Below, piece after piece: positions 25,968 to 36,040 of a DNA stretch of 36,040 nucleotides. The position numbers and the translations under genes were made by a program. The DNA comes from Anaerolineae bacterium (GTDB taxonomy: Bacteria; Chloroflexota; Anaerolineae; Anaerolineales; Villigracilaceae): contig JABGQU010000013.1 of assembly GCA_018648605.1 (NCBI GenBank), positions 1 through 36,040 of the forward strand, written 5' to 3'. The notes below the pieces were generated by a model, which saw nothing but the letters and a program-made list of their open reading frames with translations, was not told where the DNA came from and searched no databases. Each line of letters starts with the position of its first letter. Within the stretch, counting starts at the first letter, position 1.

Positions 25968-28439
25968 ATGAATCAAAATAACTGGTCATTTGAAGAAGAA
26001 GACGAATTTGGTATTTCGCTCTCGCAGCGGACGGAAGAACTCTACAGCGTGCGCAATCGCGAAGCAGATGCCGATGGCTTGATCGAGGCTTTGGCTGTAC
26101 CCTTGCGCGATCTGGTGATCTTTCCGCGCATGATTTCGCCGATCTTTGTTGGGCGAGAGACATCTCTGCTCGCTATTCAGGAAGCGCAACGCAACGACCA
26201 AACTGTGATCGGGCTAACCCAGCGCGATGCTGATCTGGATGCCCCCGGCGCAGAAGATTTCTTGCCCATTGGCGTCGAAATGGCAGTGGGGCGTTTGCTG
26301 ACAATGCCTGAAGGCTCCAGCTCTGCGCTGGTGCAGGGGCGGCAGCGCGTGGAGATCGTTGAATTTGTGCAGCTCGAGCCATTTATTCGCGTGCGTGCAC
26401 GCCCGCTTCATGAGCCGAAAGAAGCCGAACGTGAGATGCAAGCCCTAATGCGCTCAGTGTTGGATTCTTTTGAACGTTGTGTGCAACTTGATCGCAGCCT
26501 GCCTGAAGAAGCCCATCTCTACGCATTAAATATCATTGAACCTGGCTGGCTGGCAGATATGATCGCTTCTGCATTGGCAATTGCAACGCAAGAAAAGCAA
26601 AAATTGCTCATGTTGCCCGATCCCGCCATGCGTTTGAAGCAATTGAATCTTTTGCTTGCCCAGCAAGTAGATGTGCTCGAACTCGAAGATAAAATCCATA
26701 ACCAGGTTCAATCCGAAATGGATCGCAGCCAGCGTGAGTTCTATTTGCGTGAGCAGCTAAAAGCCATCCAGAGCGAATTGGGCGAAGGCGATATTTGGGC
26801 GCGGGACATTGCTGAAATTCGCAAAAAAATTGATGATGCTTCATTACCAAAAGAAGCCAATAATACCGCCCTCAAAGAAATGGAGCGGCTGATCCAATTG
26901 CCCCCAATGGCTCCAGAAGTGGGCATCATCCGTGCCTATCTCGATTGGATCACAGAACTCCCGTGGAAAAGTTTCACACGCGACAAATTGGATGTAAAAC
27001 GTGCCGCCGCAATTCTTGACCGCGACCATTATGGCTTGAAGAAAATAAAAGACCGCATTCTTGAATATATTGCGGTAAAAAGTTTAAAGCCGAAGAAGGA
27101 ACGTCAGCCGATCCTTTGTTTTGTGGGTGCGCCTGGCACAGGAAAAACCTCTCTGGGACGCTCAATTGCCGAATCGCTCGGACGTGAATTTGTTCGCGTT
27201 TCCCTCGGCGGGGTGCGCGACGTAAGCGAGATTCGTGGTCACCGCCGCACCTATATTGGTGCGTTACCTGGGCGGATCATCCAGACGATGAAACGAGCAG
27301 GCAAAGCCAATCCGCTTTTCATGTTGGATGAGATCGACAAACTTGGCTCCGATTTTCGTGGCGACCCCTCTTCTGCATTGCTCGAAGTTTTAGACCCCGA
27401 ACAAAATTACGCTTTCAGCGATCATTATCTTGAAATTCCCTTTGATCTTTCAAAGGTCATGTTTATCACCACCGCCAACTCGCTGCACGATATTCCGGAA
27501 GCCCTGCTCGATCGCATGGAAGTGATCGAATTCCCCGGCTATATCGAAGAAGAAAAACTCGCCATTGCTGAGCAATATCTTATTCCGCGTCAGCTCGAAG
27601 AAAGTGGTTTACACGATACTGGCTTGCACTTTTCACAAAAAGCTTTGCAGAGCATTATTCGTGAATATACTTACGAATCGGGCGTTCGAAATCTTGAGCG
27701 TGAGATCGGGCGCGTTTGCCGCAAAGTAGCACGTCTTAAAGCGGAAGAGAAGCGTTTTCCGCAACAGATCACCATGCCCGCTATCGAGAAATTTTTGGGC
27801 CCGCCCGAATATTTCCAAGCCCAAGCCGAAGAACAAGATGAAGTTGGTGTAGCGACAGGGCTTGCCTGGACGATGAACGGTGGCGAGATCATGTCGATCG
27901 AAGTGGCCGTACTCGAAGGGAAAGGTGGTTTGCAGATCACTGGTCGCGTGGGGGATGTGATGCAGGAATCTGCCCAAGCCGGAATGACCTATATTAAATC
28001 TCGTGCGGCGCAATTTGATATTCCGCTCGAAGTTTTTGATCGTATGGATATTCATCTGCATTTACCGGAGGGCGCTATCCCGAAGGATGGCCCCAGCGCA
28101 GGAATCACGCTTACCGCTGCGTTGCTCTCGGCTTTAACGGGACATCCCGTTTATCGAGACGTAGCGATGACAGGCGAGATCACGCTCAGAGGGCGAGTGC
28201 TTCCGGTCGGTGGGGTACGAGATAAAGTTCTCGCCGCGTATCGCGCCGGGATGAAAGTCGTCCTTTTGCCTGAAAAAAATATCAAAGATTTGCACGATCT
28301 CCCAAAAGCAGCACGCACGGATTTGAAACTGGTTCCGGTTAAGCACATGGATCAGGTTTTAGAGATTGCCCTTGCCCCGGAGCGAATGATCGACCCACCT
28401 CGTCCAACGCTCAAGGAAGAGGATGAAGAAGGCGTGTAG
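25968..28439 (+). CDS. lon: ATP-dependent Lon protease (endopeptidase La)
   Basis: N-terminal LPLRDLVIFPRM; CFVGAPGTGKTSLGRSIAESLGREFVRVSLGGVRDVSEIRGHRRTYIGALPG; protease motif KDGPSAGITLTAALLSALTG. Confidence 0.97.
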   Translation: MNQNNWSFEEEDEFGISLSQRTEELYSVRNREADADGLIEALAVPLRDLVIFPRMISPIFVGRETSLLAIQEAQRNDQTVIGLTQRDADLDAPGAEDFLPIGVEMAVGRLLTMPEGSSSALVQGRQRVEIVEFVQLEPFIRVRARPLHEPKEAEREMQALMRSVLDSFERCVQLDRSLPEEAHLYALNIIEPGWLADMIASALAIATQEKQKLLMLPDPAMRLKQLNLLLAQQVDVLELEDKIHNQVQSEMDRSQREFYLREQLKAIQSELGEGDIWARDIAEIRKKIDDASLPKEANNTALKEMERLIQLPPMAPEVGIIRAYLDWITELPWKSFTRDKLDVKRAAAILDRDHYGLKKIKDRILEYIAVKSLKPKKERQPILCFVGAPGTGKTSLGRSIAESLGREFVRVSLGGVRDVSEIRGHRRTYIGALPGRIIQTMKRAGKANPLFMLDEIDKLGSDFRGDPSSALLEVLDPEQNYAFSDHYLEIPFDLSKVMFITTANSLHDIPEALLDRMEVIEFPGYIEEEKLAIAEQYLIPRQLEESGLHDTGLHFSQKALQSIIREYTYESGVRNLEREIGRVCRKVARLKAEEKRFPQQITMPAIEKFLGPPEYFQAQAEEQDEVGVATGLAWTMNGGEIMSIEVAVLEGKGGLQITGRVGDVMQESAQAGMTYIKSRAAQFDIPLEVFDRMDIHLHLPEGAIPKDGPSAGITLTAALLSALTGHPVYRDVAMTGEITLRGRVLPVGGVRDKVLAAYRAGMKVVLLPEKNIKDLHDLPKAARTDLKLVPVKHMDQVLEIALAPERMIDPPRPTLKEEDEEGV

Positions 28440-28542
28440 CTTTTAAAAACACAAAGCGCATGGTACTATTTTAGATATAAATCTTTTTTATGAAAAAGGT
28501 GCGTTGCACACCTATTCACGATCATACTGAAAGGATAAGCCC

Positions 28543-29349
28543 ATGTCTCGTTTGCTAAAAGATAAAGTTGTGCTCATTACTGGCGCCTCCTCAGGTTTTG
28601 GCGCACTTGCTGCCCATCTTTTTGCTCGTGAAGGGGCAAAAGTGGTTTTGGCTGCGCGCCGCTTGGATCGTTTGCAAAAACTGGTAGATGAAATTCAAGA
28701 CGCTGGGGGCGAAGCCCTCGCAGTTCCGGTAGATGTAGCCAACCATGCTGAGATCGACCTAATGGTTGACACCACGCTTGATATTTATGGGCGTATTGAT
28801 ATTCTTTTCAACAATGCTGGTTTTGGTCGTCTCGATTGGCTTGAAAATCTCGATAACGGACGCGATATTCAAACCCAGGTGAATGTGAACCTGACTGGCT
28901 TAATGCAAGTCACGCGTGCTGTACTGCCACATATGCTCAAAGAAGGTATAGGGCATATTATCAATATGTCCTCTGTTGCTGGTTGGACAGCTCCCCCGCT
29001 TTATAGTGTCTATTCTGCCACAAAGTTCGGTGTACGTGGTTTTACCAACGCGCTGCGTCGTGAAGTGCGTCATTTGGGGATTGATGTTTCTGCCGTTTAC
29101 CCGGGTGCTGCAGCGACAGAGTTTGGACAGCATACGGGCGATGACTCTGTAAAAAAGAAATTCAGCACACCTGCCTGGCTTCGGATGACCCCCGAATTTG
29201 TTGCAGAAAAAGTCGTGCGCCTTGCCAAATATCCGCGCCGTACGCTCATTTTGCCCTGGTGGTTTACCATCGTTATTTGGCTGGATAACCACTTTCCCGC
29301 CATTTCCGATTTCTTCCAAATTCAATTTTCCAAGAAATACCATCAATAA
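28543..29349 (+). CDS. SDR-family oxidoreductase
   Basis: KVVLITGASSGFGALAAHLFAREGAKVVLAARR...NNAGFG...YSVYSATKFGVRGFTNALRREV. Confidence 0.9.
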   Translation: MSRLLKDKVVLITGASSGFGALAAHLFAREGAKVVLAARRLDRLQKLVDEIQDAGGEALAVPVDVANHAEIDLMVDTTLDIYGRIDILFNNAGFGRLDWLENLDNGRDIQTQVNVNLTGLMQVTRAVLPHMLKEGIGHIINMSSVAGWTAPPLYSVYSATKFGVRGFTNALRREVRHLGIDVSAVYPGAAATEFGQHTGDDSVKKKFSTPAWLRMTPEFVAEKVVRLAKYPRRTLILPWWFTIVIWLDNHFPAISDFFQIQFSKKYHQ

Positions 29350-29356
29350 ATTTAGG

Positions 29357-30478
29357 ATGGATGACTCGATGAATGCTGCCCGTTTAAAGAAAATAACAGC
29401 TGCCCTGAAAGCCTCCTCGTTGGATGCGCTCGCGCTCAACCCCAGCCCGAGCTTGCTCTATGCAACCGGACTTCATCTGCACCTGATGGAGCGGCCCACC
29501 GTTATCCTCTTCAAAACGGATGGGCGTGTCGGCATTATCCTCCCCGAATTAGAATCCCCCAAACTTAACGAATTGGCGTATCCTGCCGAAGGATTCCCTT
29601 ATAACGAAAACCCCGCCACATGGACAGACGCCTTCCGCAAAGCGATCAACTTCCTCGATCTGGACGGGAAAAAGATTGGCGTAGAGCCGCTCGCCATGCG
29701 CATTTTGGAATATCGTTTTCTCCAAGCCGCCGCCCCCCAAGCGACCTTCCCCGATGCAACCGAGGCAATCGCCTCCCTGCGCATCCGTAAAGATGCAAAT
29801 GAGATCGCATCTATGCGCAAAGCCGTAGAGATCGCTCAAAATGCCCTTGAAGCAACCCTGCCGATGATTAAGATCGGCGCCAGTGAAAAAGAGATTGCTG
29901 CCGAGTTGGTCATCCAGTTGTTGAAACATGGCTCAGAAGCACCTTTCCCATTCCAGCCGATTGTCTCTGGCGGACCCCATTCGGCCAACCCACATGCTGC
30001 GCCGAGTGAACGCAAATTGCAAGAAGGTGACCTACTCGTCATCGACTGGGGAGCAATGTTTAATGGCTACGTTTCTGATATTACGCGTACCTTTGCCATT
30101 GGCGAAATTGACGCCGAATATCGCAAAATCCATGAGATCACGCAAGCCGCCAATGCCGCTGGCCGCGCCGCTGCAAAACCAGGTCTCCCCGCCAGCGTCG
30201 TGGATATTGCCGCACGCAAAGTGATTGAAGATGCCGGTTACGGAGAATATTTCACCCACCGCACAGGGCATGGTATCGGCATGGAAGCCCATGAAGCCCC
30301 CTATATGCGCGCAGATAACGAACGCATCCTCGAAGAAGGGATGGCATTCACTGTTGAGCCGGGCATCTACCTCCCCAATCGTAATGGCGTCCGCGTGGAG
30401 GATGATATGGTTATCACTGCAAATGGGGCAGAGAGCCTGACAACCTTGCCGAGGAAGATTCGGGTGTTGGGGAAATAG
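29357..30478 (+). CDS. Xaa-Pro peptidase (M24 family)
   Basis: LLVIDWGAMFNGYVSDITRTFAIG, HRTGHGIGMEAHEAPYM, GMAFTVEPGIYLPNRNGVRVEDDMVIT. Start moved from 29198 to 29357. Confidence 0.92.
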   Translation: MDDSMNAARLKKITAALKASSLDALALNPSPSLLYATGLHLHLMERPTVILFKTDGRVGIILPELESPKLNELAYPAEGFPYNENPATWTDAFRKAINFLDLDGKKIGVEPLAMRILEYRFLQAAAPQATFPDATEAIASLRIRKDANEIASMRKAVEIAQNALEATLPMIKIGASEKEIAAELVIQLLKHGSEAPFPFQPIVSGGPHSANPHAAPSERKLQEGDLLVIDWGAMFNGYVSDITRTFAIGEIDAEYRKIHEITQAANAAGRAAAKPGLPASVVDIAARKVIEDAGYGEYFTHRTGHGIGMEAHEAPYMRADNERILEEGMAFTVEPGIYLPNRNGVRVEDDMVITANGAESLTTLPRKIRVLGK

Positions 30479-30493
30479 AGAAAGATATAAAAA

Positions 30494-31600
30494 ATGCCGA
30501 CAAAGAAACGAGATTACTCTTTAGATATCCTCAAAGGGATCGGGTGTCTTATGATGGTTGTTGCGCACTCAAACCTTGGTTTGAAAGGCTATAGACCTTA
30601 TGCCTTTTATGCGGGCTTGGCACCGGTTCTTTTTTTTGCTGTAAGTGGCGTCACTGCCAGTTTTCAATCATCCCGTTATCGTCCGCGTAGTGTTTTGTTC
30701 GCCTATTTTTTCTTGTTGTTATTAGGCTTTAGCTATAACCGCATCACTGACGTGGGTTTCTTGGAGGAAATTAATTTTGATATTATCCAGCTTGTTGCTG
30801 CTGGGGCGGTAGTGATCTACTTGATTGAATATTATTTTGATCCACCCCTTTGGCTTTATCCACTTTTAGCTGGGATCACTTTTGCGCTCAAATTCTTCAT
30901 TTCTTTTCTTGTGGGCGGACGCACAATTCTAGGGTTTACCGGCGTGATCGTTGCGCCAGGCATATTCCCGATTTTCCCCTGGCTTTTCCTCTTTTTTCTA
31001 GGCGTTTTTACTTATAGGACTAAAAATTTATACAACCTTTTATTGGCTATCCTTTTAGGTGCTTTTTACATTCTTTTGCCTCTTTGGGGATTTGACTTGG
31101 ATATTAAGAATAAATGGAATATGTCTGTCGGTTACTTTTTGCTGAGTTCTATCCTTGTCTTTATTTCTTTTTTTATTATTCGCACAATCTCACTTTTTCA
31201 ACAGCGAAAAGGAATGCAACTACCGATATTTTTAGGAAAATACTCGCTTCTATTTTTGTATATCCACTTTCCGTTGGTTCTTTTCTTGAAATCGAAGAAG
31301 ATACATCATAATATTTATGTGATTAATCAAAACCCATACTTGTTTTGGCTATTGATCTTGTCAATAACGATTTTGATAATGCTGATTATTATATGGATAG
31401 CTAAGTTGAAAAGGATAGCAATATTATTCGACTCTTTGACCACATGGATCATTATGATTATTCTGATCTTCTCTATTGGTCTCTTTGTGAAAAATGTAGA
31501 AATTGTTTATTGGCTTGAGATCGGGCTGGGAATCTTGTTCGCAGTTTATTATCCGGCTCTGACTAACTTACTTAAGAAACCACGTACCTTGCAAACATAA
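30494..31600 (+). CDS. multi-TM acyltransferase-like membrane protein
   Basis: YSLDILKGIGCLMMVVAHSNL...APVLFFAVSGVTASFQ; about 10 TM segments. Confidence 0.65.
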   Translation: MPTKKRDYSLDILKGIGCLMMVVAHSNLGLKGYRPYAFYAGLAPVLFFAVSGVTASFQSSRYRPRSVLFAYFFLLLLGFSYNRITDVGFLEEINFDIIQLVAAGAVVIYLIEYYFDPPLWLYPLLAGITFALKFFISFLVGGRTILGFTGVIVAPGIFPIFPWLFLFFLGVFTYRTKNLYNLLLAILLGAFYILLPLWGFDLDIKNKWNMSVGYFLLSSILVFISFFIIRTISLFQQRKGMQLPIFLGKYSLLFLYIHFPLVLFLKSKKIHHNIYVINQNPYLFWLLILSITILIMLIIIWIAKLKRIAILFDSLTTWIIMIILIFSIGLFVKNVEIVYWLEIGLGILFAVYYPALTNLLKKPRTLQT

Positions 31601-31616
31601 TATTCTACCCATTACT

Positions 31617-32339
31617 ATGGCAACCTGGATCGTACACCTCCGCCTCGCTGAAAACCTGCTTGAACTCATCCCCAACCTTGATGAAGGGCAATTTGCCATT
31701 GGCAATATCGCCCCGGATTCTGGCGTCCCCGACGAGAATTGGGAAAACTTCGATCCGCCACCGCCCGTTACGCATTTTCTGAGTCCTACAAAAGAATGGT
31801 TCAGCAGTGCAGACTTGGATTTCTATCGCAAATATCTGGCGGTGATTGACCCAGCAAATGAGAAAAAACGTTTTTCATTTCGCTTGGGTTATTTCTTTCA
31901 TTTGATAACAGACCATCTTTGGCTAAAGAAAATTGGTCACCCAACCCAAAAACGGTTTTCAAAGGAATTCGCTTCCGATCCAAAATTTATCTGGGAAGTC
32001 AAAGAAGATTGGTACGGTCTTGATCTTATCTATGTTCGAGATCATCCCGAAAGCCTCTTTTGGCGTGTCTTTTTGGATGCGCAGCCTGATGCCTGTGACC
32101 TTGATTACCTGCCTATGGCTGCTGTCAACCAGCAACTGCATCACATCAAAACTTTTTACAAAAGAGAAGATGAAGAAGTCCAAAAATCCTATCGACGCCC
32201 CTATACTTATCTCTCCCAAGAAGAAGTTGGTGATTTTGTCGCTGATGTAACGCAACACCTTTATCGTATTTATCAGGCAATCTGGGTGAATAAATTCTCC
32301 GCCCATGACGAAAAATCCATTCTCTCTACAATTTCCTAA
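31617..32339 (+). CDS. zinc-dependent phospholipase C-like / hypothetical hydrolase
   Basis: MATWIVHLRLAENLLELIPNLDEGQFAIGNIAPDSGVP and FRLGYFFHLITDHLW: His/Asp-rich PF00882-like pattern. Confidence 0.55.
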   Translation: MATWIVHLRLAENLLELIPNLDEGQFAIGNIAPDSGVPDENWENFDPPPPVTHFLSPTKEWFSSADLDFYRKYLAVIDPANEKKRFSFRLGYFFHLITDHLWLKKIGHPTQKRFSKEFASDPKFIWEVKEDWYGLDLIYVRDHPESLFWRVFLDAQPDACDLDYLPMAAVNQQLHHIKTFYKREDEEVQKSYRRPYTYLSQEEVGDFVADVTQHLYRIYQAIWVNKFSAHDEKSILSTIS

Positions 32340-32346
32340 ATAAAAT

Positions 32347-33102
32347 ATGATTATTCCAACTGCAGAACCCTTCTTCTTCCCCGGCAATAAAACCGGATGT
32401 CTCCTAGTTCATGGCTTCACCGGCGCGCCCAAAGAAATGCGCTGGATGGGCGAATATCTAGCAGAACAAGGTTTTAGTGTGCTCGGAGTTCGGCTCGCCG
32501 GACACGCCACAAATCCGGAAGAGATGATCCGCACCCGCTATATAGACTGGATGCACTCCGTTGAAGATGGCTACCATCTTCTTAAAGGGGCAGCAGATCG
32601 GGTCGTTTTAGTGGGGCTTTCGATGGGGGGCGCACTATCTCTTTTGATGGCAAGCAAGCTAAATGTCGCGGGCGTTTTCGCCATGTCTACGCCCTATGCG
32701 CTTGCAGATTCACGCATCAGATTGGCAAAATTCCTTTCCCCTCTCATCAAATATATGCCTAAAACAAGCCAAGAACCCGGCGCAACCTGGCTGGATAAAG
32801 AATCCTGGAAGGATCATATTTCATATCCGCAAAACCCCGTTCGCTCGGCGGCTGAGATCGCTTTATTGCTGGATGAAATGCGCGCTGCGCTCCCGAAAGT
32901 GGACGTGCCCACGCTGCTCGTACACTCGCGCAACGATAGTTATGTGCCGCCAACTAGCATGAAAAACATCTACAACGCCCTCGGCAGCTCGGACAAAGAA
33001 ATGCTGTGGGTGATCGAAAGCGGACATGTTATCCCGCGTGAGCCAGCCAAAGCCGAAGTTTTTCCGGCGGCAGCAAATTTTGTGCGCCGAGTAACGGGTT
33101 AA
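32347..33102 (+). CDS. alpha/beta hydrolase, carboxylesterase/monoacylglycerol lipase-like
   Basis: GCLLVHGFTGAPKEMRWMGEYLAEQGFSVLGVRLAGHATNPEEM, VVLVGLSMGGALSLLMA, ESGHVIPREPAK. Confidence 0.9.
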   Translation: MIIPTAEPFFFPGNKTGCLLVHGFTGAPKEMRWMGEYLAEQGFSVLGVRLAGHATNPEEMIRTRYIDWMHSVEDGYHLLKGAADRVVLVGLSMGGALSLLMASKLNVAGVFAMSTPYALADSRIRLAKFLSPLIKYMPKTSQEPGATWLDKESWKDHISYPQNPVRSAAEIALLLDEMRAALPKVDVPTLLVHSRNDSYVPPTSMKNIYNALGSSDKEMLWVIESGHVIPREPAKAEVFPAAANFVRRVTG

Positions 33103-34223
33103 TGAATTCTGCTCTTTTACGTCTGGCCGCAGCGCTTTTTATTTGGGGGCTGGGAGAAGGGACGTTTTTCTTCTTTCAGCCGCTTTACTTGGAAGAGTTA
33201 GGCGCAGATCCTTTTCAGATTGGTAAAATTTTGGGCGGTGTCGGGATAGCGATGACCATTGTGCATATCCCGGCAGGTTATCTCGCCGATAAAATTGGAC
33301 GCCGCCCCCTCTTGCGTCTTTCGTGGACAATCGGTTTGCTCTCCAGCATCATGATGGCGTCTGCAAGTACGCTGCCCTTTTTTGTTATAGCCCTCATCTT
33401 TTATAGCCTCACAACTTTCGTAATTTCCCCGCTTAATAGCTATGTGACCGCCGCGCGCGGCAAATGGACGGTCGAACGTGCCATTACCCTTATCTCTGCA
33501 ACCTTCAGCCTGGGCATGGTTTCTGGCCCTATGATAGGTGGTTGGTTAGGCGACCATTTTGGTTTGCGTTCTCTCTATATTGCCGCTGTGGTTGTTTTTA
33601 CCATCTCTACAATTCTGGTTTATTCCCTGCCTTCGCAACCACTTCATCATTCTGCAAAAGAGTTTTCTCCAAAGTCACTTCTCCAAAATAAACGATATTT
33701 GAGTTTTCTTATACTCATTTTCTTTGTCGTATTCGCCCTTTACCTGCCACAACCTCTCACGCAAAATTTTCTGCAAGGAGAGCGCGGTCTTTCTCTGAGC
33801 CAGATCGGTATTCTTGGTTCTTTGAGCGGCATTGGTAACGTAGTTCTAAATCTCCTGTTGGGGCAGTTGGGCGCGCGGGTAGGGTTTTTAATTGCTCAAC
33901 TCGCTACCGCCCTCTTTGCATTTCTGATTTGGCGTGGTTCGGGCATGGGTATTTACAGCCTTGCTTATTTCCTACTTGGCGGATATCGCGCCGCACGCTC
34001 TTTGGCTGCTGCGCATGTAAATAGTTTGATCGACGATGCTCAAATGGGGCTAGCCTACGGGATAACCGAAACTGCGAGCGCATTCCCGATGATCCTTGCC
34101 CCGCCTCTGGCAGGATACCTCTACACAAGCGACCCCGCATCGCCCTACCCCTTTAGCTTGCTTCTGATATTCTCAGGCGTTATACTCACCCTATTCTTTT
34201 TTCCGCGTTCCGCCAATGAGTAA
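33102..34223 (+). CDS. MFS transporter
   Basis: AGYLADKIGRRPLLRLSW motif; 12 TM-like segments; start overlaps the previous stop (TAATG). Confidence 0.88.
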   Translation: MNSALLRLAAALFIWGLGEGTFFFFQPLYLEELGADPFQIGKILGGVGIAMTIVHIPAGYLADKIGRRPLLRLSWTIGLLSSIMMASASTLPFFVIALIFYSLTTFVISPLNSYVTAARGKWTVERAITLISATFSLGMVSGPMIGGWLGDHFGLRSLYIAAVVVFTISTILVYSLPSQPLHHSAKEFSPKSLLQNKRYLSFLILIFFVVFALYLPQPLTQNFLQGERGLSLSQIGILGSLSGIGNVVLNLLLGQLGARVGFLIAQLATALFAFLIWRGSGMGIYSLAYFLLGGYRAARSLAAAHVNSLIDDAQMGLAYGITETASAFPMILAPPLAGYLYTSDPASPYPFSLLLIFSGVILTLFFFPRSANE

Positions 34224-34313
34224 GGGCGACCCTTTGTGTTGCACTGAAAAAGTTATTGCACAATAAAATTGCATTTATTCAAAACTTGCTTTTTTTGCCA
34301 ATACGGGTCGCCC
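34224..34313. repeat. intergenic inverted repeat
   Basis: GGGCGACCC (34224-34232) and GGGTCGCCC (34305-34313), perfect 9-bp arms enclosing an AT-rich stretch. Confidence 0.6.
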
Positions 34314-34346
34314 CTACGATATTCTCAAAACCACTAACTAAATATT

Positions 34347-34976
34347 ATGAAACTAATTACCCTCACCCTCGGACCTGTCCAAACCAATTCCTTTATTGTT
34401 GCCGATTCTGAAACCAGCGAAGCCGTTGTCATTGATCCCTCCTGGGATGGCGCAGAAATCGCCAAAGTTGCCCTCGAAGCCGGGTTAACGATTAAAGAAA
34501 TTTGGCTGACCCACGCCCACTTTGACCATATCGGCGGGATCGCTGACCTTGTTAAAGCTCTCCCCGAAACTCCGCCCATCTACCTCCACCCCGATGATTA
34601 TGACCTATGGAAATCGGGCGGTGGTGGCGCGCGTTTTGGCATCCAAATCGACCCTGGTCCTGAACCGACCTCCCTCGCGCACGGGCAAATATTGCATGTT
34701 GGTAAATTCGCCTTTGAAGCACGGCATACCCCCGGTCATCGCCCGGGACATAGTGTTTTCTACTGCGCCGAAGCAAATATCATGTTCAGTGGCGATCTGA
34801 TCTTTTATCGTAGTGTTGGGCGTACCGATCTCCCCGGCGGTGACTGGGCAACGCTTGAGAAAAGCATTCGTGAGCAGGTCTACACCTTACCTGGCAAGAC
34901 ACAGGTCTTCTCAGGGCATGGCGATATGACGACAGTAGGGGACGAAAAAGAAAATAATCATTTTGTAAAGGCATAA
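34347..34976 (+). CDS. MBL-fold metallo-hydrolase (glyoxalase II-like)
   Basis: IWLTHAHFDHIGGIADL, HTPGHRPGHSVFY, MFSGDLIFYRSVGRTDLPGGD, VFSGHGDMTTVGDEK. Confidence 0.93.
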   Translation: MKLITLTLGPVQTNSFIVADSETSEAVVIDPSWDGAEIAKVALEAGLTIKEIWLTHAHFDHIGGIADLVKALPETPPIYLHPDDYDLWKSGGGGARFGIQIDPGPEPTSLAHGQILHVGKFAFEARHTPGHRPGHSVFYCAEANIMFSGDLIFYRSVGRTDLPGGDWATLEKSIREQVYTLPGKTQVFSGHGDMTTVGDEKENNHFVKA

Positions 34977-36040
34977 ATGTTCACAAAACCATCCCATCGT
35001 TTTCCTTTACTCCTCTTGTCTGTTATTGCTCTCCTCGTTGCTATGTGGAGCGGACTTTTGCGCGTCGGATGGCTTTTTCCTGCGCTAGCTCCTTGGCGCA
35101 TGGCACATGGTCCGCTAATGATTGCCGGTTTTCTCGGAACATTAATTAGTATTGAGCGTGCAGTTGCTCTGAATGAATCCTGGCTTTATCTTGGTCCCGT
35201 ACTAAGCGCGGCAGGTGGGATTTATTATGTCGCAGGTGGTGACGATATTATTGGCGCATTGCTAATGCTTGCCGGGAGCTTCGGGCTTGTTGTCATCTTT
35301 GCGCTTATCCTGAAACAGCACCGAGAAGACTATACAATAGTGATGGCATTAGGGTCAGTTGCTTTATTTGTTGGTATGTTGCTCTGGATTTCAGGGCACT
35401 CCATTGCCAGAATCGTTTTGTGGTGGAGCGCATTTCTGGTACTGACGATTGTCGGTGAGCGTTTAGAACTGAGTCGTCTTATGCGTCCTTCTAAAACAAG
35501 AAGAACTCTAGGGCAAATAACGGTGGTGGTCTATTTACTTGGTTTAATGCTGACTTTTTTCTCTTCTGACACAGGCACGCGAATCGCTTCTGCAGGAATG
35601 CTGCTCATGGCATTATGGCTTCTGCGTTTTGATATTGCGCGGATTACCATCCGTAAGACGGCATTGGTACGCTTTGTTGCAATTTGTTTATTGAGTGGCT
35701 ATGTCTGGCTGGGTGTTGGTGGAATAATTGGTTTATATGCAGGGTACAGTTATGCGGGCCCTATCTACGATGCATTTCTGCATACAGTCTTTGTTGGCTT
35801 CACCTTCTCGATGATCTTTGGTCATGCGGCAATTATCTTTCCCTCTATTTTGATGTTGCCTGTGAAATATAGCCCGAAATTCTACTATCCCCTTGTTTTG
35901 CTGCACATCTCCCTCATCCTGCGCATTACAGGTGATTTGGCATTACTCCACCAAGTCCGCTTGTGGGGGAGTATGCTAAACGCAATCGCGATCTTGCTCT
36001 TCTTGATAATTATGGGAAGCACGATCTTGAACGGGAGAAA
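34977..36040 (+). CDS. partial multi-TM membrane protein, possibly NnrS-like, running off the window
   Basis: Open frame from ATG 34977 to the window end, immediately after the MBL stop: MFTKPSHRFPLLLLSVIALLVAMWSGLLRVGW...MAHGPLMIAGFLGTLISIERAVAL...FVGFTFSMIFGHAAIIFPSI. Not in the ORF track because it has no stop. Confidence 0.75.
   Translation, partial: MFTKPSHRFPLLLLSVIALLVAMWSGLLRVGWLFPALAPWRMAHGPLMIAGFLGTLISIERAVALNESWLYLGPVLSAAGGIYYVAGGDDIIGALLMLAGSFGLVVIFALILKQHREDYTIVMALGSVALFVGMLLWISGHSIARIVLWWSAFLVLTIVGERLELSRLMRPSKTRRTLGQITVVVYLLGLMLTFFSSDTGTRIASAGMLLMALWLLRFDIARITIRKTALVRFVAICLLSGYVWLGVGGIIGLYAGYSYAGPIYDAFLHTVFVGFTFSMIFGHAAIIFPSILMLPVKYSPKFYYPLVLLHISLILRITGDLALLHQVRLWGSMLNAIAILLFLIIMGSTILNGR

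Noticed and set aside
23242-29349. Linking the two SDR genes to the AAR-like reductase as one pathway
   Set aside because: They are 18-24 kb away in different transcription units; no sequence evidence of a shared pathway.

Overview
The 36 kb window looks like chromosomal DNA from an Anaerolineae/Chloroflexi-type bacterium. The hints are Thr/Pro-rich protein tails, many GAF-rich signalling proteins and housekeeping gene content; the taxonomy is inference. About 30 coding regions are supported on both strands, with one tRNA (CAT anticodon), several intrinsic-terminator hairpins and a set of dispersed palindromic repeats. I saw no CRISPR array, rRNA, IS transposase or phage module. Housekeeping genes include rplI, a rodZ-like gene, rimO, cysQ-like, murJ, folC, lon, azlCD and a DUF503 gene. 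The most interesting parts are: (1) a two-gene unit with zero-nt spacing, pairing a hexapeptide-repeat (left-handed beta-helix) protein with a homologue of the cyanobacterial long-chain acyl-ACP reductase (AAR) that keeps the presumed catalytic Cys; (2) a signalling locus with a receiver protein carrying a degenerate GGDEF domain (GGDNF), a 2147-aa histidine kinase with about nine tandem GAF domains, and a stand-alone receiver; (3) a CopD/TPR/MurJ block bracketed by the same perfect 13-bp-arm hairpin, one copy abutting a perfect 24-bp palindrome; (4) an unlisted 59-aa CxxC/CxxC zinc-ribbon ORF; (5) three dispersed copies of a roughly 100-bp TGTCATTGCGAG-type palindromic repeat. All assignments come from reading motifs by eye; no database search was run.
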